Source: Pseudomonas lurida (lineage in GTDB: Bacteria > Pseudomonadota > Gammaproteobacteria > Pseudomonadales > Pseudomonadaceae). From it: 64,000 nucleotides of DNA. The stretch lies in NCBI RefSeq assembly GCF_002563895.1, contig NZ_PDJB01000001.1:2215501-2279500 (forward strand), in the 5' to 3' direction. Numbering within the stretch: position 1 is the first letter of the stretch; each line of letters starts with the position of its first letter. The notes under the pieces were generated by a model. The model had not been told where the DNA came from. It saw nothing but the letters and a program-made list of their open reading frames with translations, and ran no database searches. The position numbers were made by a program, and so were the translations under genes. Shown here piece after piece: positions 51,789 through 61,142 of this stretch.

Positions 51789-53468
51789 ATGCGTCTGAGC
51801 CTCAAGGCCAAAGTCCTGTCCCTCGCCGTAGTGCCGGTGCTGCTGTTTGCCGTGGTCATCAGCCTGACCACCGTCTGGATCCTGCAGGGTCAGGCGCGCA
51901 ACGAAGTCGACGAAACCCGCCAGCGCCTGCTCAATGACGCCAAGGCCACCCTGCAAAGTTATGTCGAGGTGGCCATGACCACCATCAAGCCACTCTACGA
52001 TGCGGCAGCCCCCGGTGATACCGCTGCGCGCGCCCAGGTCGTCAAGCTGCTCTCCAACACCGGCTACGGCAAGGACGGCTACTTCTTCGGCTACGACTCC
52101 GAGACCATCCGCCTGTTCAAGGGCAACAGCCCCGACGGTGTGGGCAAGAGCTTCAAGGACAACCGCGACCCCAACGGCGTGTACGTCAACCGTGACCTGG
52201 TCAAGGTCGGCAAGGACGGCACCCACTACCTCCAATACAGTTCGACCCAGCCGGGCCAGACGGAGCTGGTGCCCAAGATGGGCTACACCGAATACCTGCC
52301 GAAGTGGGACATGGTCATCGGTACCTCGGTGAACCTGGATGGCATCGAAGCCCAGGTGGCGGTGGTCGAGGCCAAGGTGCAAAAACGCATGGAAGGCGTG
52401 CTGCTGAGCATTCTCGGCGTGGCCGTAGTGGTGCTGTTGGTGATTGCCGCCGTGGGGATCGTCCTGGCCAATACCATGCTGCGTCCGCTGCACCTGATGA
52501 AAGCCAACCTCGACGACATCGCTGCCGGCGAAGGTGACTTGACCCGCCGCCTGGCCATCACCAGCCAGGATGAGCTGGGCGACCTGGCAGGCGCGTTCAA
52601 CCGTTTTGTCGACAAGATCCATGGGTTGGTACGCCAGATCACCGAGATGACCACCCAACTCACTGGCCTGGTCAGTCAGGTCTCCGACCAGGCCCAGCGC
52701 TCCGAACAGGCCATGGAGCGCCAGCGCCACGAGACCGACCAGGTCGCCACCGCGATCAACCAGATGTCGTCGGCCGCCCAGGAAGTGGCGCGCAGTGCCC
52801 AGGGTGCCTCAGTGGCGGCCCAGCAAACCGACGCCGAAGGCCAGGCCGCCAAGCGCGTGGTGGACGGCAGCATCGCGCAGATCCATGCGCTGGTGAACGA
52901 CATCCGCAGCAGCGGCGTGTCCCTCGACAGCTTGCAGCAGGACGTCTCTTCCATCGTCAGTGTGCTCAGCGTGATCCGCTCCATCGCCGAGCAGACCAAC
53001 CTGCTGGCGCTCAACGCCGCGATCGAGGCTGCACGGGCAGGGGAGGCCGGGCGTGGTTTCGCGGTAGTGGCCGATGAAGTGCGCGCCCTGGCCAGTCGCA
53101 CGCAGACCAGCACCCAGGAAATCCAGGGCATGATCGATCGCCTGCAAAAAGGCACCGAAGCCGCCGTGGATGCCATGCGCCGCTCCAGCGATGCCGGTGA
53201 CGGCACCTCGGCCCAGGCCAATGAGGCCGGTGCGTCCCTCGACACCATGGCCCAACTGATCGGCACCATCAATTCGATGAACGCCCAGATCGCCAGCGCT
53301 GCCGAAGAGCAGACGGCCGTGGCCGAAGAGATCAACCGCAGCGTGCATCAGATTGCCGTGGCGGTGGACAGCGTTGCCGACGAAACCCAATTGGGCGCCC
53401 AGACCTCCCGTAGCCTGGCGGATCTGGGTCAGCGCCTGGGGCAGTTGGTCGGCCAGTTCCGGATCTGA
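51789..53468 (+). CDS. Methyl-accepting chemotaxis protein with sCache_2 sensor
   Basis: This 559-residue chemoreceptor has a helix at about 8-30 and a single periplasmic Cache_2 domain ([27 protein letters not shown]). A second helix lies near 205-228, then HAMP ([20 protein letters not shown]) and the signalling tip [19 protein letters not shown]. Pseudomonas sCache_2 receptors such as McpP bind small carboxylates, so that is a reasonable ligand class (family knowledge). No C-terminal CheR pentapeptide is seen (ends GQFRI). Confidence 0.92.
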   Translation: MRLSLKAKVLSLAVVPVLLFAVVISLTTVWILQGQARNEVDETRQRLLNDAKATLQSYVEVAMTTIKPLYDAAAPGDTAARAQVVKLLSNTGYGKDGYFFGYDSETIRLFKGNSPDGVGKSFKDNRDPNGVYVNRDLVKVGKDGTHYLQYSSTQPGQTELVPKMGYTEYLPKWDMVIGTSVNLDGIEAQVAVVEAKVQKRMEGVLLSILGVAVVVLLVIAAVGIVLANTMLRPLHLMKANLDDIAAGEGDLTRRLAITSQDELGDLAGAFNRFVDKIHGLVRQITEMTTQLTGLVSQVSDQAQRSEQAMERQRHETDQVATAINQMSSAAQEVARSAQGASVAAQQTDAEGQAAKRVVDGSIAQIHALVNDIRSSGVSLDSLQQDVSSIVSVLSVIRSIAEQTNLLALNAAIEAARAGEAGRGFAVVADEVRALASRTQTSTQEIQGMIDRLQKGTEAAVDAMRRSSDAGDGTSAQANEAGASLDTMAQLIGTINSMNAQIASAAEEQTAVAEEINRSVHQIAVAVDSVADETQLGAQTSRSLADLGQRLGQLVGQFRI

Positions 53469-53506
53469 TCAACGTAAGCTTCGGCGTCTGGTTGAACGCG
53501 ACAGCG

Positions 53507-54826
53507 CTAGAGGTCGCGCATCAGCAAGCCGAAGCGCAAGTCCAGCTCGGCCGGGAGCGGCACATACACCGTGTGCCCGTCCCCTGGCGCGACGTCGACG
53601 GCCTCGCCCTTGGCGTTGTGCAGCGAGGCCAGGTCAAAGTGGAAGTTGCCAGCGGGCGTCATCAACTCCAGGTGATTGCCCACGGCAAAACGGTTCTTCA
53701 CCTTGACCTCGGCCAGTTCGCCGCGACGTTCTCCGGTCAGCTCGCCGACGAATTGCTGGCGTTCCGACACCGAACTGCCGTTCTGGTAGTTCTGATATTC
53801 ATCGTGCACGTGCCGGCGCAGGAAACCTTCGGTATAGCCACGCTGGGCCAGGGACTCGAGGTCGGTCATCAGGTTGCGGTCGAAGGCGCGGCCGGCCACC
53901 GCATCGTCGATGGCCTGGCGATACACCTGGGCAGTGCGCGCGCAATAGAAGTGCGATTTGGTGCGGCCTTCGATCTTCAGCGAATGCACGCCCATGTGAG
54001 TCAGGCGCTCCACATGCTGCACGGCGCGCAGGTCCTTGGCGTTCATGATGTAGGTGCCGTGCTCGTCCTCGAAGGCGGGCATCTGCTCATCGGGACGGTT
54101 GGCTTCCTGCAACAGGAACACCTGGTCGGTCGGTGCGCCGATTCCCAGGGCAGGTTCCGGCTGAAACAGCTGGACGATGTCGCCCGTGGCGTCTTCCATC
54201 GCCGGGGTCGCCTGGTATTTCCAGCGGCAGGCATTGGTGCAGGAGCCCTGGTTGGCATCGCGCTTGTTCATATAGCCCGAGAGCAGGCACCGTCCGGAAT
54301 AGGCCATGCACAAGGCACCGTGCACAAACACTTCCAGTTCCATGGTCGGCACTTGCTGGCGAATCTCACCGATTTCTTCCAGGGACAATTCCCGTGACAG
54401 GATGACCCGGCAGATCCCTTGCTGTTGCCAGAACTCGACGCTGGCCCAGTTCACCGTGTTGGCCTGCACCGACAAGTGAATCGGCATCTGCGGGAAGTGC
54501 CGGCGCACCAGCATGATCAGCCCGGGATCGGACATGATCAGCGCGTCCGGGCCCATGGCGATCACCGGGGCCAGGTCCTTGAGGAAGGTCTTCAACTTGG
54601 CGTTGTGCGGGGCGATGTTGACGACCACGTAGAAACGCTCGCCCAGCACATGGGCTTCCTGAATGCCCAAGGCCAGGTTGGCGTGGTCGAACGCGTTGTT
54701 ACGCACCCGCAGGCTATAGCGCGGCTGGCCGGCGTAGACCGCATCGGCACCGTAGGCGAAGGCGTAGCGCATGTTTTTCAGGGTGCCAGCGGGGGCGAGC
54801 AGTTCGGGAGCGAGCAGGGAAGGCAT
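53507..54826 (-). CDS. trhP: tRNA hydroxylation protein TrhP (YegQ, peptidase U32 family)
   Basis: This 439-residue U32-family protein is required for 5-hydroxyuridine formation in tRNA wobble positions. N-terminal ELLAPAGTLKNMRYAFAYGADAVYAG and the central GALCMAYSGRCLLSGYMNKRDANQGSCTN hold the conserved cysteines, and EGRTKSHFY is the later signature. ATG 54826 was chosen over an upstream TTG at 54841; neither has a clear ribosome site. It is monocistronic. Confidence 0.92.
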   Translation of the reverse strand: MPSLLAPELLAPAGTLKNMRYAFAYGADAVYAGQPRYSLRVRNNAFDHANLALGIQEAHVLGERFYVVVNIAPHNAKLKTFLKDLAPVIAMGPDALIMSDPGLIMLVRRHFPQMPIHLSVQANTVNWASVEFWQQQGICRVILSRELSLEEIGEIRQQVPTMELEVFVHGALCMAYSGRCLLSGYMNKRDANQGSCTNACRWKYQATPAMEDATGDIVQLFQPEPALGIGAPTDQVFLLQEANRPDEQMPAFEDEHGTYIMNAKDLRAVQHVERLTHMGVHSLKIEGRTKSHFYCARTAQVYRQAIDDAVAGRAFDRNLMTDLESLAQRGYTEGFLRRHVHDEYQNYQNGSSVSERQQFVGELTGERRGELAEVKVKNRFAVGNHLELMTPAGNFHFDLASLHNAKGEAVDVAPGDGHTVYVPLPAELDLRFGLLMRDL

Positions 54827-55049
54827 GGGTAGGGATCGCAAAAGGTCACGACGTTAGCCGAGCTGCAATGGCGGTTTATTGATCCACGTCGTTCTTTGGG
54901 CTTTTTGTATCGCTGTGTATCGGCAGGCAGCCTGGATACGTGTGGATTTACACGCGCGGGTTTTCGACACAGGCGCGATACCCCGGGGGCTTCTAATGGA
55001 TGGCAACGAGGCACATCGCCTCCAACCTTGAAGCCTGGAGCTAAACACC

Positions 55050-55313
55050 ATGAACACGAAAGCCGTCTACGCCGCCTGCCTGTTTGCCGCGCTGAACATC
55101 TGCACGCTGTCGGCCCGCGCCGAAGCCAGCGTCACAGCGCACGCCTACGACTACGGCACTCACCTGGATATCAAGCGTGTCGTGTCGATGAGCCAGGATT
55201 CCGTGCCTGCCTGCGGCGTGGTCAATGCGCGGATGACCTACCTGGACTCCCACGATACGCCCCAGGTGCTGGACTACCTCAAGTTTGGCGACGGTTGCAT
55301 TGGCGATAACTGA
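55050..55313 (+). CDS. DUF2790 family exported small protein
   Basis: This 87-residue protein has a signal peptide of about 24 residues (CLFAALNICTLSARA-EA) and a DUF2790 domain: YDYGTHLDIKRVVSMSQDSVPACGV and MTYLDSHDTPQVLDYLKFGDGC. Two conserved cysteines may pair in the periplasm. The function is unknown. GGAG precedes ATG 55050. It lies 27 bases before a CcdA-thioredoxin gene, probably in the same transcript, which fits a redox-handled periplasmic protein. Confidence 0.87.
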   Translation: MNTKAVYAACLFAALNICTLSARAEASVTAHAYDYGTHLDIKRVVSMSQDSVPACGVVNARMTYLDSHDTPQVLDYLKFGDGCIGDN

Positions 55314-55339
55314 GTCTTCGCGGCCATAAGGTGAACAGC

Positions 55340-56548
55340 ATGTTATTGATCGCATTCCTGGGCGGCATCCTGACCGTCCTCAGCCCTTGTATCCTGCCGG
55401 TGGTGCCGTTTCTGTTCGCCGCCGCTGACCGAACCCGCCGCTCGATCCTGCTGGCCCTTGGCGGCCTGGCCCTGACCTTCGCGCTGGTGTCCAGCCTGGC
55501 GGTGGTCAGCAGTGAGTGGGTGGTCCAGGCCAGTAACACCGGCCGCCACGTGGCACTGATCGTGATGGTGCTGTTTGCGCTGTCGTTGATCTCTGCGCGG
55601 GTCGGCGGCTGGCTGGCCCGCCCGTTCGTGGTGCTGGGCAACCGCATCGATCCGGACCGCCGCACGCTGTCCGGGCCACTCAGGGCGCTGTTGATCGGCG
55701 TCGCCACCGGCCTGTTGTGGGCCCCGTGCGCCGGGCCGATCCTGGGAGTGATCCTCACCGGCGCGATGTTGCAAGGTGCCAATGCGCACACCAGCCTGTT
55801 GCTGGTGGCCTATGGGCTGGGCAGTGCATTGTCCCTGGGCACCTTGATGTTTGCCGGGCGCGGCCTGGTCAATCGACTCAAGGCGTCAATCCCGGTCACC
55901 GGTTGGCTGCGCCGTGGGGCAGGGGTGGCGGTGTTGGCGGCGGCGGTGGTGATTTCCAGCGGCGCCGACAAAACCCTGCTGGCCGGTACGTCGTCCGAAG
56001 GCCTCAGTAGCCTGGAGAAAGGCGTGCTCGAAACGGTCCCCAAAGTGGTGGACTACGTGGTAAGCAAGGTCAAGGCCGATCCCGAACGGGCCAACACGCA
56101 GGGTGCCATGCCGCCACTGGCGGGTGCAGTCGAGTGGCTCAATTCACCCGAACTCACCCGCGAATCCTTGAAAGGCAAAGTGGTCTTGGTCGACTTCTGG
56201 ACCTACGACTGCATTAATTGCCAGCACACTTTGCCATACGTCAAAGCGTGGGCGAAAAAGTACGAAAAGGACGGGCTGGTAGTGATCGGCGTGCATACCC
56301 CGGAATACGGCTACGAGCGCATCATTGGCAACGTCAAGGACCAGGTGCGCAAGCTGGGCATCACCTACCCTGTGGCCATCGACAACAACTACGCGATCTG
56401 GCGCAGCTTCGACAACCAGTACTGGCCTGCCCATTACCTGATCGACGCCAGCGGGCAAGTGCGTTACACGCATTTTGGCGAAGGTCGTTATGAGGCTCAG
56501 GAGCAAATGATCCAGACCTTGCTGGATGAGGCCAAAGCCCCCAAGTGA
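55340..56548 (+). CDS. CcdA-thioredoxin fusion (DipZ-like thiol:disulfide protein)
   Basis: This 402-residue membrane protein has an N-terminal CcdA/DsbD-beta domain of about six helices (GGILTVLSPCILPVVPFLF and LLWAPCAGPILGVIL with the paired electron-carrying cysteines). A linker follows, then a periplasmic thioredoxin-like domain with the active site TYDCINCQHTLPYV (CxxC = CINC). It carries electrons from the cytoplasm to periplasmic disulfides. ATG 55340 follows AAGGTG; a GTG at 55331 lies inside that ribosome site. DipZ-like in order. Confidence 0.88.
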   Translation: MLLIAFLGGILTVLSPCILPVVPFLFAAADRTRRSILLALGGLALTFALVSSLAVVSSEWVVQASNTGRHVALIVMVLFALSLISARVGGWLARPFVVLGNRIDPDRRTLSGPLRALLIGVATGLLWAPCAGPILGVILTGAMLQGANAHTSLLLVAYGLGSALSLGTLMFAGRGLVNRLKASIPVTGWLRRGAGVAVLAAAVVISSGADKTLLAGTSSEGLSSLEKGVLETVPKVVDYVVSKVKADPERANTQGAMPPLAGAVEWLNSPELTRESLKGKVVLVDFWTYDCINCQHTLPYVKAWAKKYEKDGLVVIGVHTPEYGYERIIGNVKDQVRKLGITYPVAIDNNYAIWRSFDNQYWPAHYLIDASGQVRYTHFGEGRYEAQEQMIQTLLDEAKAPK

Positions 56549-56651
56549 AGCGGTCTATGCTTGTTCGATAAACGAGGGCACTCCCAGGTTTCGCTGCGGA
56601 CTAAGCAACAGGGCCTACAAGGGCCCGATGCTTTTCTGACATGGACCGGAC

Positions 56652-57719
56652 ATGAATCAAACCAACCTGCAATTCAAAACCCTGCTGTTACTGCTGGGCC
56701 TGGTAACCGTCGCTTTCATTTGGATACTGCTGCCGTTCTACGGCGCAGTGTTCTGGGCGGTCATCCTCGGCATCATCTTTGCCCCGATGCAGCGTCGCCT
56801 GCAGCAACGCTTTGGCTGGAACCGCAATTTCACTTCCCTGGCGACCTTGTCGGCTTGCCTGATCATCGCGATCTTGCCGGTGATTATCACCAGCGCCTTG
56901 CTGGTCCAAGAGGGTGCGACGCTCTACAAGAACATCGAGAGCGGCAAGCTGGATGTGGCCGGTTATATCGAGCAGTTCAAGAACGTGCTGCCGCCCTACT
57001 TCCAGCACCTGCTGGACCGCTTTGGCATGGGCAACCTGGAAGGCTTGCGGGAGAACATCGTCAAGAGTGCGATGCAGGGCAGCCAGTTCTTCGCGACCCA
57101 GGCGTTCAGCTTCGGGCAGGGCACGTTTGATTTCCTGGTGAGCTTTTTCATCATGCTGTATTTGCTGTTTTTCCTGCTGCGCGACGGCCCGGAGCTGGTG
57201 CGCAAGGTGCGCACGGCAGTGCCCTTGGCCGAGCCGCAGAAGCGCCGGTTGCAACTCAAGTTCAATCGGGTGGTGCGTGCCACGGTCAAGGGCAACGTAC
57301 TGGTGGCCGTGACCCAGGGTGCGCTGGGTGGGTTGATCTTCTGGTTCCTGGATATCCCCAGTGCGTTGCTCTGGGCGGTGCTGATGGCGTTTCTGTCGTT
57401 GCTGCCAGCGGTGGGCGCGGGGATCGTATGGGGGCCGGTGGCCGCGTACTTCCTGTTGAGCGGCTCGATCTGGCAGGGCGTGGTGCTGGCGCTGTTCGGC
57501 GTGTTTGTGATCGGCCTGGTGGACAACGTGCTGCGCCCGATTCTGGTGGGCAAGGACACCAAAATGCCGGACTACCTGATCCTGATCTCGACCCTGGGCG
57601 GTCTGTCAGTGTTTGGCCTGAACGGCTTTGTGATCGGGCCGCTGGTGGCGGCGTTGTTCATGTCGAGTTGGGCGTTGTTCGTGGAGAGCAAGCCGCGAGT
57701 CAAGTTGCCATTACCTTAG
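56652..57719 (+). CDS. AI-2E family transporter (PerM/YdiK-like)
   Basis: This 355-residue inner-membrane protein of the AI-2 exporter-like superfamily has about seven helices and the conserved pair LPAVGAGIVWGPVA and GLVDNVLRPILVGKD. Members export autoinducer-2-like compounds, or work as ion antiporters; the function of this one is open. The 57719-57760 hairpin overlaps its stop. Confidence 0.87.
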   Translation: MNQTNLQFKTLLLLLGLVTVAFIWILLPFYGAVFWAVILGIIFAPMQRRLQQRFGWNRNFTSLATLSACLIIAILPVIITSALLVQEGATLYKNIESGKLDVAGYIEQFKNVLPPYFQHLLDRFGMGNLEGLRENIVKSAMQGSQFFATQAFSFGQGTFDFLVSFFIMLYLLFFLLRDGPELVRKVRTAVPLAEPQKRRLQLKFNRVVRATVKGNVLVAVTQGALGGLIFWFLDIPSALLWAVLMAFLSLLPAVGAGIVWGPVAAYFLLSGSIWQGVVLALFGVFVIGLVDNVLRPILVGKDTKMPDYLILISTLGGLSVFGLNGFVIGPLVAALFMSSWALFVESKPRVKLPLP

Positions 57720-57760
57720 AAGCCGCTTCACGCTTCAAGCTTCAGGCTTGCAGCGGCTTC
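57719..57760. terminator. Terminator-like hairpin after the AI-2E gene
   Basis: GAAGCCGCT (57719-57727) pairs with AGCGGCTTC (57752-57760). It also contains the 3' end of the small convergent gene at 57728-57892. Confidence 0.6.
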
Positions 57761-57892
57761 ACGGCTGCTTTTAAAAGGGCCGCTGATGGCTTCGCCATCG
57801 CGAACCAGGTACCAGCAGGCGAGTAATCCCGACGCTCGAAGAGCGGCGGGGACGGCGCTGCCAATGACGGACATGATCTGAACAGTGGGCAT
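57728..57892 (-). CDS. Small protein of unknown function (54 residues)
   Basis: A 54-codon frame starts at ATG 57892 with a perfect GGAGGTCCTT ribosome site. The product begins MPTVQIMSVIGSAVPAALRA, followed by SGLLACWYLVRDGEAISGPF and ends SLKLEA. Codon choice is Pseudomonas-like (GCC, GGC, CTG). A hydrophobic start and the WYLVRDGE-SGPF strand pair look like a real small domain. No family is recognised. It lies upstream-convergent with the AI-2E gene and shares DNA with its terminator hairpin. Confidence 0.55.
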   Translation of the reverse strand: MPTVQIMSVIGSAVPAALRASGLLACWYLVRDGEAISGPFKSSREAAASLKLEA

Positions 57893-57983
57893 AAGGACCT
57901 CCAATCGCTATGGAGGTCACCTTACGGGTCTGGACGGCTAAGGAAAAATCACCTGGCTCGATAGTCGACATCGACGCGAGACG

Positions 57984-58178
57984 TCAGTCCACGACCTGAT
58001 CGAGCATGTTCACCACTTCCTGCTCGCTGAGCAGGCCTTTGCGCACCAGGTTTTCTGCCAGCAACGCAAGGAATTTGGCGCTGCGGTGTCCCTCCAGGTG
58101 CTTGAGCTCCGTGAGGGCACTGTAGACCTTGCTGGACGTACAGAGGCCAGCGGTGCGGTGCGGGTTTTGCGTGGGCAT
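57984..58178 (-). CDS. Short conserved-looking helical protein
   Basis: This 64-residue protein has amphipathic helices (SKVYSALTELKHLEG, AKFLALLAENLVRKGLLSEQEVVNMLDQVVD); the last resembles a short dimerisation or EH-like module. It has no membrane helix. AAGGA lies about ten bases before ATG 58178. Function unknown. A possible 43-codon frame ends two bases before it and may be coupled. Confidence 0.65.
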   Translation of the reverse strand: MPTQNPHRTAGLCTSSKVYSALTELKHLEGHRSAKFLALLAENLVRKGLLSEQEVVNMLDQVVD

Positions 58179-58180
58179 GG

Positions 58181-58312
58181 TCAGTCGTCCTTGTTGTTAT
58201 TGGGTGGACAGGCTCGATAGTGGGAGTGTGTCGTGACACAAACATGACAGCGTAAGGCCAGGTCGAGCAAGTAGACATTGGTGTCGATGATGTGCGATTT
58301 GGCCTCGAACAT
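58181..58312 (-). CDS. Possible 43-codon leader or small ORF
   Basis: A frame from ATG 58312 (after GAGGACA) begins MFEAKSHIIDTNVYLLDLAL and ends two bases before the ATG of the 64-residue gene. The first 20 codons use typical codons; the rest is Cys/His-rich and less convincing. It may be a true small protein or chance; the gap otherwise holds nothing recognised. Confidence 0.3.
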   Translation of the reverse strand: MFEAKSHIIDTNVYLLDLALRCHVCVTTHSHYRACPPNNNKDD

Positions 58313-58356
58313 TGTCCTCAGAGCGACCTTGGCAGCCTGAATCCGGACTTTTCACG

Positions 58357-58395
58357 CAAAAAAAGGCCCCGCTGTCGGGCGAGGCCTGTTTTCGA
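58357..58395 (-). terminator. Rho-independent terminator
   Basis: On the minus strand, AGGCC-GGCCT-type stem (AGGCCTCGCCCG/AGCGGGGCCT) followed by seven T. It ends the Tyr/Pro-rich exported protein gene. Confidence 0.85.
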
Positions 58396-58410
58396 GGTGA
58401 CGATTGCCGG

Positions 58411-58758
58411 TTACCAGCCGCGGCGATAATAGCCGTGGGGAGGGCCATAGTAGCCACGGGGTGCGCCGTAATAGACCGGCGCCGGGCGGTAGTAAACCTG
58501 TTCTTGCACATACACCGGAGGTGGCGGTGCGTAGTAGACCGGTGGCGGCGCTGCATAGACCGGCTGCGGTTGCACATACACCGGCTGCTGCACGTAGACC
58601 TCGCGCGGTTGGCTGGCAACGACGGAGCCTACGACTGCTGCGCCGACTAAAGCACCCAATACAGCCGGGCCACCCCAACCACCACCGTGGGCGGAGGCTT
58701 GGCCTGCCATAGCGAGTGCGCCAACAAGCAAGGCGATCTTGGGGATTGTACGAATCAT
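58411..58758 (-). CDS. Exported Tyr/Pro-rich repeat protein
   Basis: This 115-residue protein has a signal peptide ending ASA-HGGG, a glycine-zipper-like hydrophobic stretch (GPAVLGALVGAAVVGSVVA) and a tail of repeated YVQQPVYVQP, PPPVYYAPPP and YYGAPRGYYGPP units. It resembles small envelope proteins with glycine zippers and YxP tails. Function unknown. ATG 58758 gives proper spacing to GAGGA; ATG 58764 is too close. Confidence 0.8.
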   Translation of the reverse strand: MIRTIPKIALLVGALAMAGQASAHGGGWGGPAVLGALVGAAVVGSVVASQPREVYVQQPVYVQPQPVYAAPPPVYYAPPPPVYVQEQVYYRPAPVYYGAPRGYYGPPHGYYRRGW

Positions 58759-58920
58759 GGTCATTCCTCGGTTAGCCCCAGCGCTTGTGGTCTGCAATCA
58801 ATAGACTCAAGTAATGTCGCGGGGATACTTTTAAGACAACGTATTTCTGAAAAACAGCACAGCCGCTAGGTAAAGGTTGTGTAAGGTCTGTACCGATTTG
58901 CTTACTCAAAGGAGTTACCC

Positions 58921-59739
58921 ATGCAGATGCACCCCAACAAGGACACCCGGCTGTGCATGTCATTGTCGGCGCGCCCCGGGAATTTTGGCTTGCGTTTTCA
59001 TAACCACCTGTACGAACAGCTGGGTCTGAACTTCTACTATAAAGCCTTCAGTAGCCAGGATTTGCCCGGCGCGATCGGCGGTATCCGGGCGCTGGGCGTG
59101 CGGGGGTGCGGGGTTTCCATGCCGTTCAAGGAGGCCGCTATTGCCTTGGTGGATGAGCTCGACGATTCGGTTCAAGCCATCGACTCCCTGAACACCATCG
59201 TTAACACCGACGGGCACCTCAAGGCCTACAACACCGACTACATCGCGATCGAGCAGTTACTGAAAAAGCATGCCGTGCCGAAAGCATCGACCTTTGCCCT
59301 ACGAGGCAGCGGTGGCATGGCGAAGGCCGTGGCCAGTGCCTTGCGCGATGGCGGTTACGCCAATGGCGTGATCGTGGCGCGCAACGAGACGGCGGGCCGG
59401 GCGTTGGCGCGAAACCTGGGCTATCAGTGGCAGGCCGAGTTGGGCGACTTGCGCCCGCAGATGCTGATCAACGTAACACCCATCGGCATGACCGGCGGCG
59501 CCGAGGCGGATGCACTGGCATTTGACGCCGAAGCCGTGGATGCTGCAGAGACCGTGTTCGATGTAGTGGCGATCCCCGCCGAAACGCCATTGATCGTGCG
59601 CGGGCGGGCCAAGGGCAAGCGGGTGATTACCGGGCTGGAAGTGATCGCGATCCAGGCGCTGGAGCAGTTTGTGCTCTATACCGGTGTGCGACCGACGCAG
59701 GAGCAGTTCGAAAAAGCCGTGGCATTTGCACGCCACTGA
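58921..59739 (+). CDS. Shikimate dehydrogenase-like protein (SdhL/HI0607 type)
   Basis: This 272-residue NAD(P)-dependent oxidoreductase of the shikimate dehydrogenase family has the substrate lysine in CGVSMPFKEAAI, the AYNTDYIA motif with the aspartate, and a Rossmann segment (FALRGSGGMAKAVASAL; GSGGMA in place of GAGGAA). The N-terminal SLSARPGNFGLRFHN replaces the usual GxPIxHSxSP, as in the HI0607/SDH-L group, which has low shikimate activity. It is probably not the main AroE. CAAAGGAGTTACCC gives a perfect ribosome site for ATG 58921. Confidence 0.85.
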   Translation: MQMHPNKDTRLCMSLSARPGNFGLRFHNHLYEQLGLNFYYKAFSSQDLPGAIGGIRALGVRGCGVSMPFKEAAIALVDELDDSVQAIDSLNTIVNTDGHLKAYNTDYIAIEQLLKKHAVPKASTFALRGSGGMAKAVASALRDGGYANGVIVARNETAGRALARNLGYQWQAELGDLRPQMLINVTPIGMTGGAEADALAFDAEAVDAAETVFDVVAIPAETPLIVRGRAKGKRVITGLEVIAIQALEQFVLYTGVRPTQEQFEKAVAFARH

Positions 59740-59756
59740 AGAATACGAAACATCCG

Positions 59757-59790
59757 ATGTGGGAGCAGGCAAGCCCGCGCCCACATTTTT
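59757..59790. terminator. REP-derived terminator
   Basis: ATGTGGG (59757-59763) pairs with CCCACAT (59780-59786), with GCAGGC/GCCCGC inside and TTTTT after. It lies between convergent genes. Confidence 0.75.
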
Positions 59791-59798
59791 GGATCGCG

Positions 59799-60452
59799 TC
59801 AGGCCTGTTCCAGCTGTGCCAGCCGCTCTTCCAGCGCCGCAATCCGTGCTTCCAGCTCTTCGATGCGTTCTACAGACACGCCACTGACAGCCCCACGCTC
59901 CACCGGGCTCCCTCGCGCCGCGATAATTGCCTCGATCTCTGCCGGATCTCCCAGTGCGTGGGTGTAGCGATCTTCCCGCTGTCCCGCCTGACGCGGCACC
60001 AACAGTGCCAGCCCGCGGGCAATCAGGCGCTCGAGCTGGTGCACCACCTGCTCGGCATCTTCGAAGTCATGCATGCGCCCGCTGCGGGTGAGCAACTCAT
60101 TGACGGTCTGCGGCCCGCGTAAAAACAGTAGCCCGGTCAGGATCACCTGGGCCGGCACCAGTTCCAGCGCCTTGTCCACACGATGCTCCCAGCGGTCGGC
60201 ACGGCTGCCCATTACCAGGCGGGTGAAACCCTGGCCCTCGAGCACACGCAGGCTCTGGCCGACCTGGCCCTGGCTGAGGTTCATCACCGGTTCGCGGCTG
60301 GTTTTCTGGTTGCAGGCCAGGACCAGGGCGTTGAGCGTCAGGGGGTAGGTTTCCGGGTTGGTCGCCTGTTTTTCGATCAGGCAGCCCAGGATGCGGATTT
60401 CCGTGCTGTTCAGGCGCGGCTCAGGGGTGTCGGTGTCGTGCTCGGCGGTCAT
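59799..60452 (-). CDS. YceH family protein (DUF480)
   Basis: This 217-residue protein has two winged-helix domains typical of YceH ([41 protein letters not shown]) and a C-terminal coiled coil ([24 protein letters not shown]). Function unknown. ATG 60452 follows GGGAAAG. Confidence 0.92.
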   Translation of the reverse strand: MTAEHDTDTPEPRLNSTEIRILGCLIEKQATNPETYPLTLNALVLACNQKTSREPVMNLSQGQVGQSLRVLEGQGFTRLVMGSRADRWEHRVDKALELVPAQVILTGLLFLRGPQTVNELLTRSGRMHDFEDAEQVVHQLERLIARGLALLVPRQAGQREDRYTHALGDPAEIEAIIAARGSPVERGAVSGVSVERIEELEARIAALEERLAQLEQA

Positions 60453-60569
60453 CGCGCTTTCCCTATGCATTGAAGGTCCTTAGCGTAATCCCGAAAAAAT
60501 AAAAGACAAGCGCCCGGCATGCCTATAATCGTCGCTGGTTCAAACCGTGCCATTACCCATGAGACTGCC

Positions 60570-61079
60570 ATGACTATTTCCCTGTACGCCGCTTCCATCC
60601 CGGTCTTCAAGCAAATGCTCACCGCCCTGAGCGGCGTGTTGACCAAGGCCGAAGCCCACGCAACCGCCAAGAACATCGAGCCGAACGCCTTGCTGCAAGC
60701 GCGCCTGTTCCCGGACATGTTCCCACTGGTGCGCCAGGTGCAGATCGCCGTCGATTTCGCCAAGGGCGTTTCCGCGCGCCTGGCCGAGATCGAAGTGCCG
60801 AAATATGAAGACACCGAAGTCACCTTCGCTGACCTGCAAGCGCTGATCGCCAAGGTGCTGGCGTTTATCGACACCCTCCAGCCTGAACAAATCGACGGCA
60901 AGGAAGGCATCGAGATCGTCACCCGTCCTGGCACGCCGAAAGAGAAGCGCTTCAGCGGCCAGTCCTATCTGCTGACCTACGGTCTGCCGCAGTTCTTCTT
61001 CCACGTCACCACGGCTTACGCTTTGCTGCGCCACAACGGCGTGGAAGTGGGCAAGCGTGACTACATGGGCGCTTTCTAA
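60570..61079 (+). CDS. DUF1993 family protein
   Basis: This 169-residue DUF1993 protein has a DinB-like four-helix bundle (SLYAASIPVFKQMLTALSGVL, NIEPNALLQARLFPDMFPL). FFFHVTTAYALLRHNGVEVGKRDYMG is the C-terminal signature. It is a small cytoplasmic protein of unknown function. ATG 60570 was chosen since the usual start is a few residues before SLYAAS. A strong terminator follows. Confidence 0.9.
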   Translation: MTISLYAASIPVFKQMLTALSGVLTKAEAHATAKNIEPNALLQARLFPDMFPLVRQVQIAVDFAKGVSARLAEIEVPKYEDTEVTFADLQALIAKVLAFIDTLQPEQIDGKEGIEIVTRPGTPKEKRFSGQSYLLTYGLPQFFFHVTTAYALLRHNGVEVGKRDYMGAF

Positions 61080-61090
61080 GCACGCATAAA

Positions 61091-61131
61091 AAAACCGGGG
61101 CGGTTCATACACGAGCCGCCCCGGTTTTTTT
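61091..61131. terminator. Strong bidirectional rho-independent terminator
   Basis: ACCGGGGCGG (61094-61103) and CCGCCCCGGT (61116-61125) with A-run before and T-run after, between convergent genes. Confidence 0.95.
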
Positions 61132-61142
61132 GTGCGCGACTG

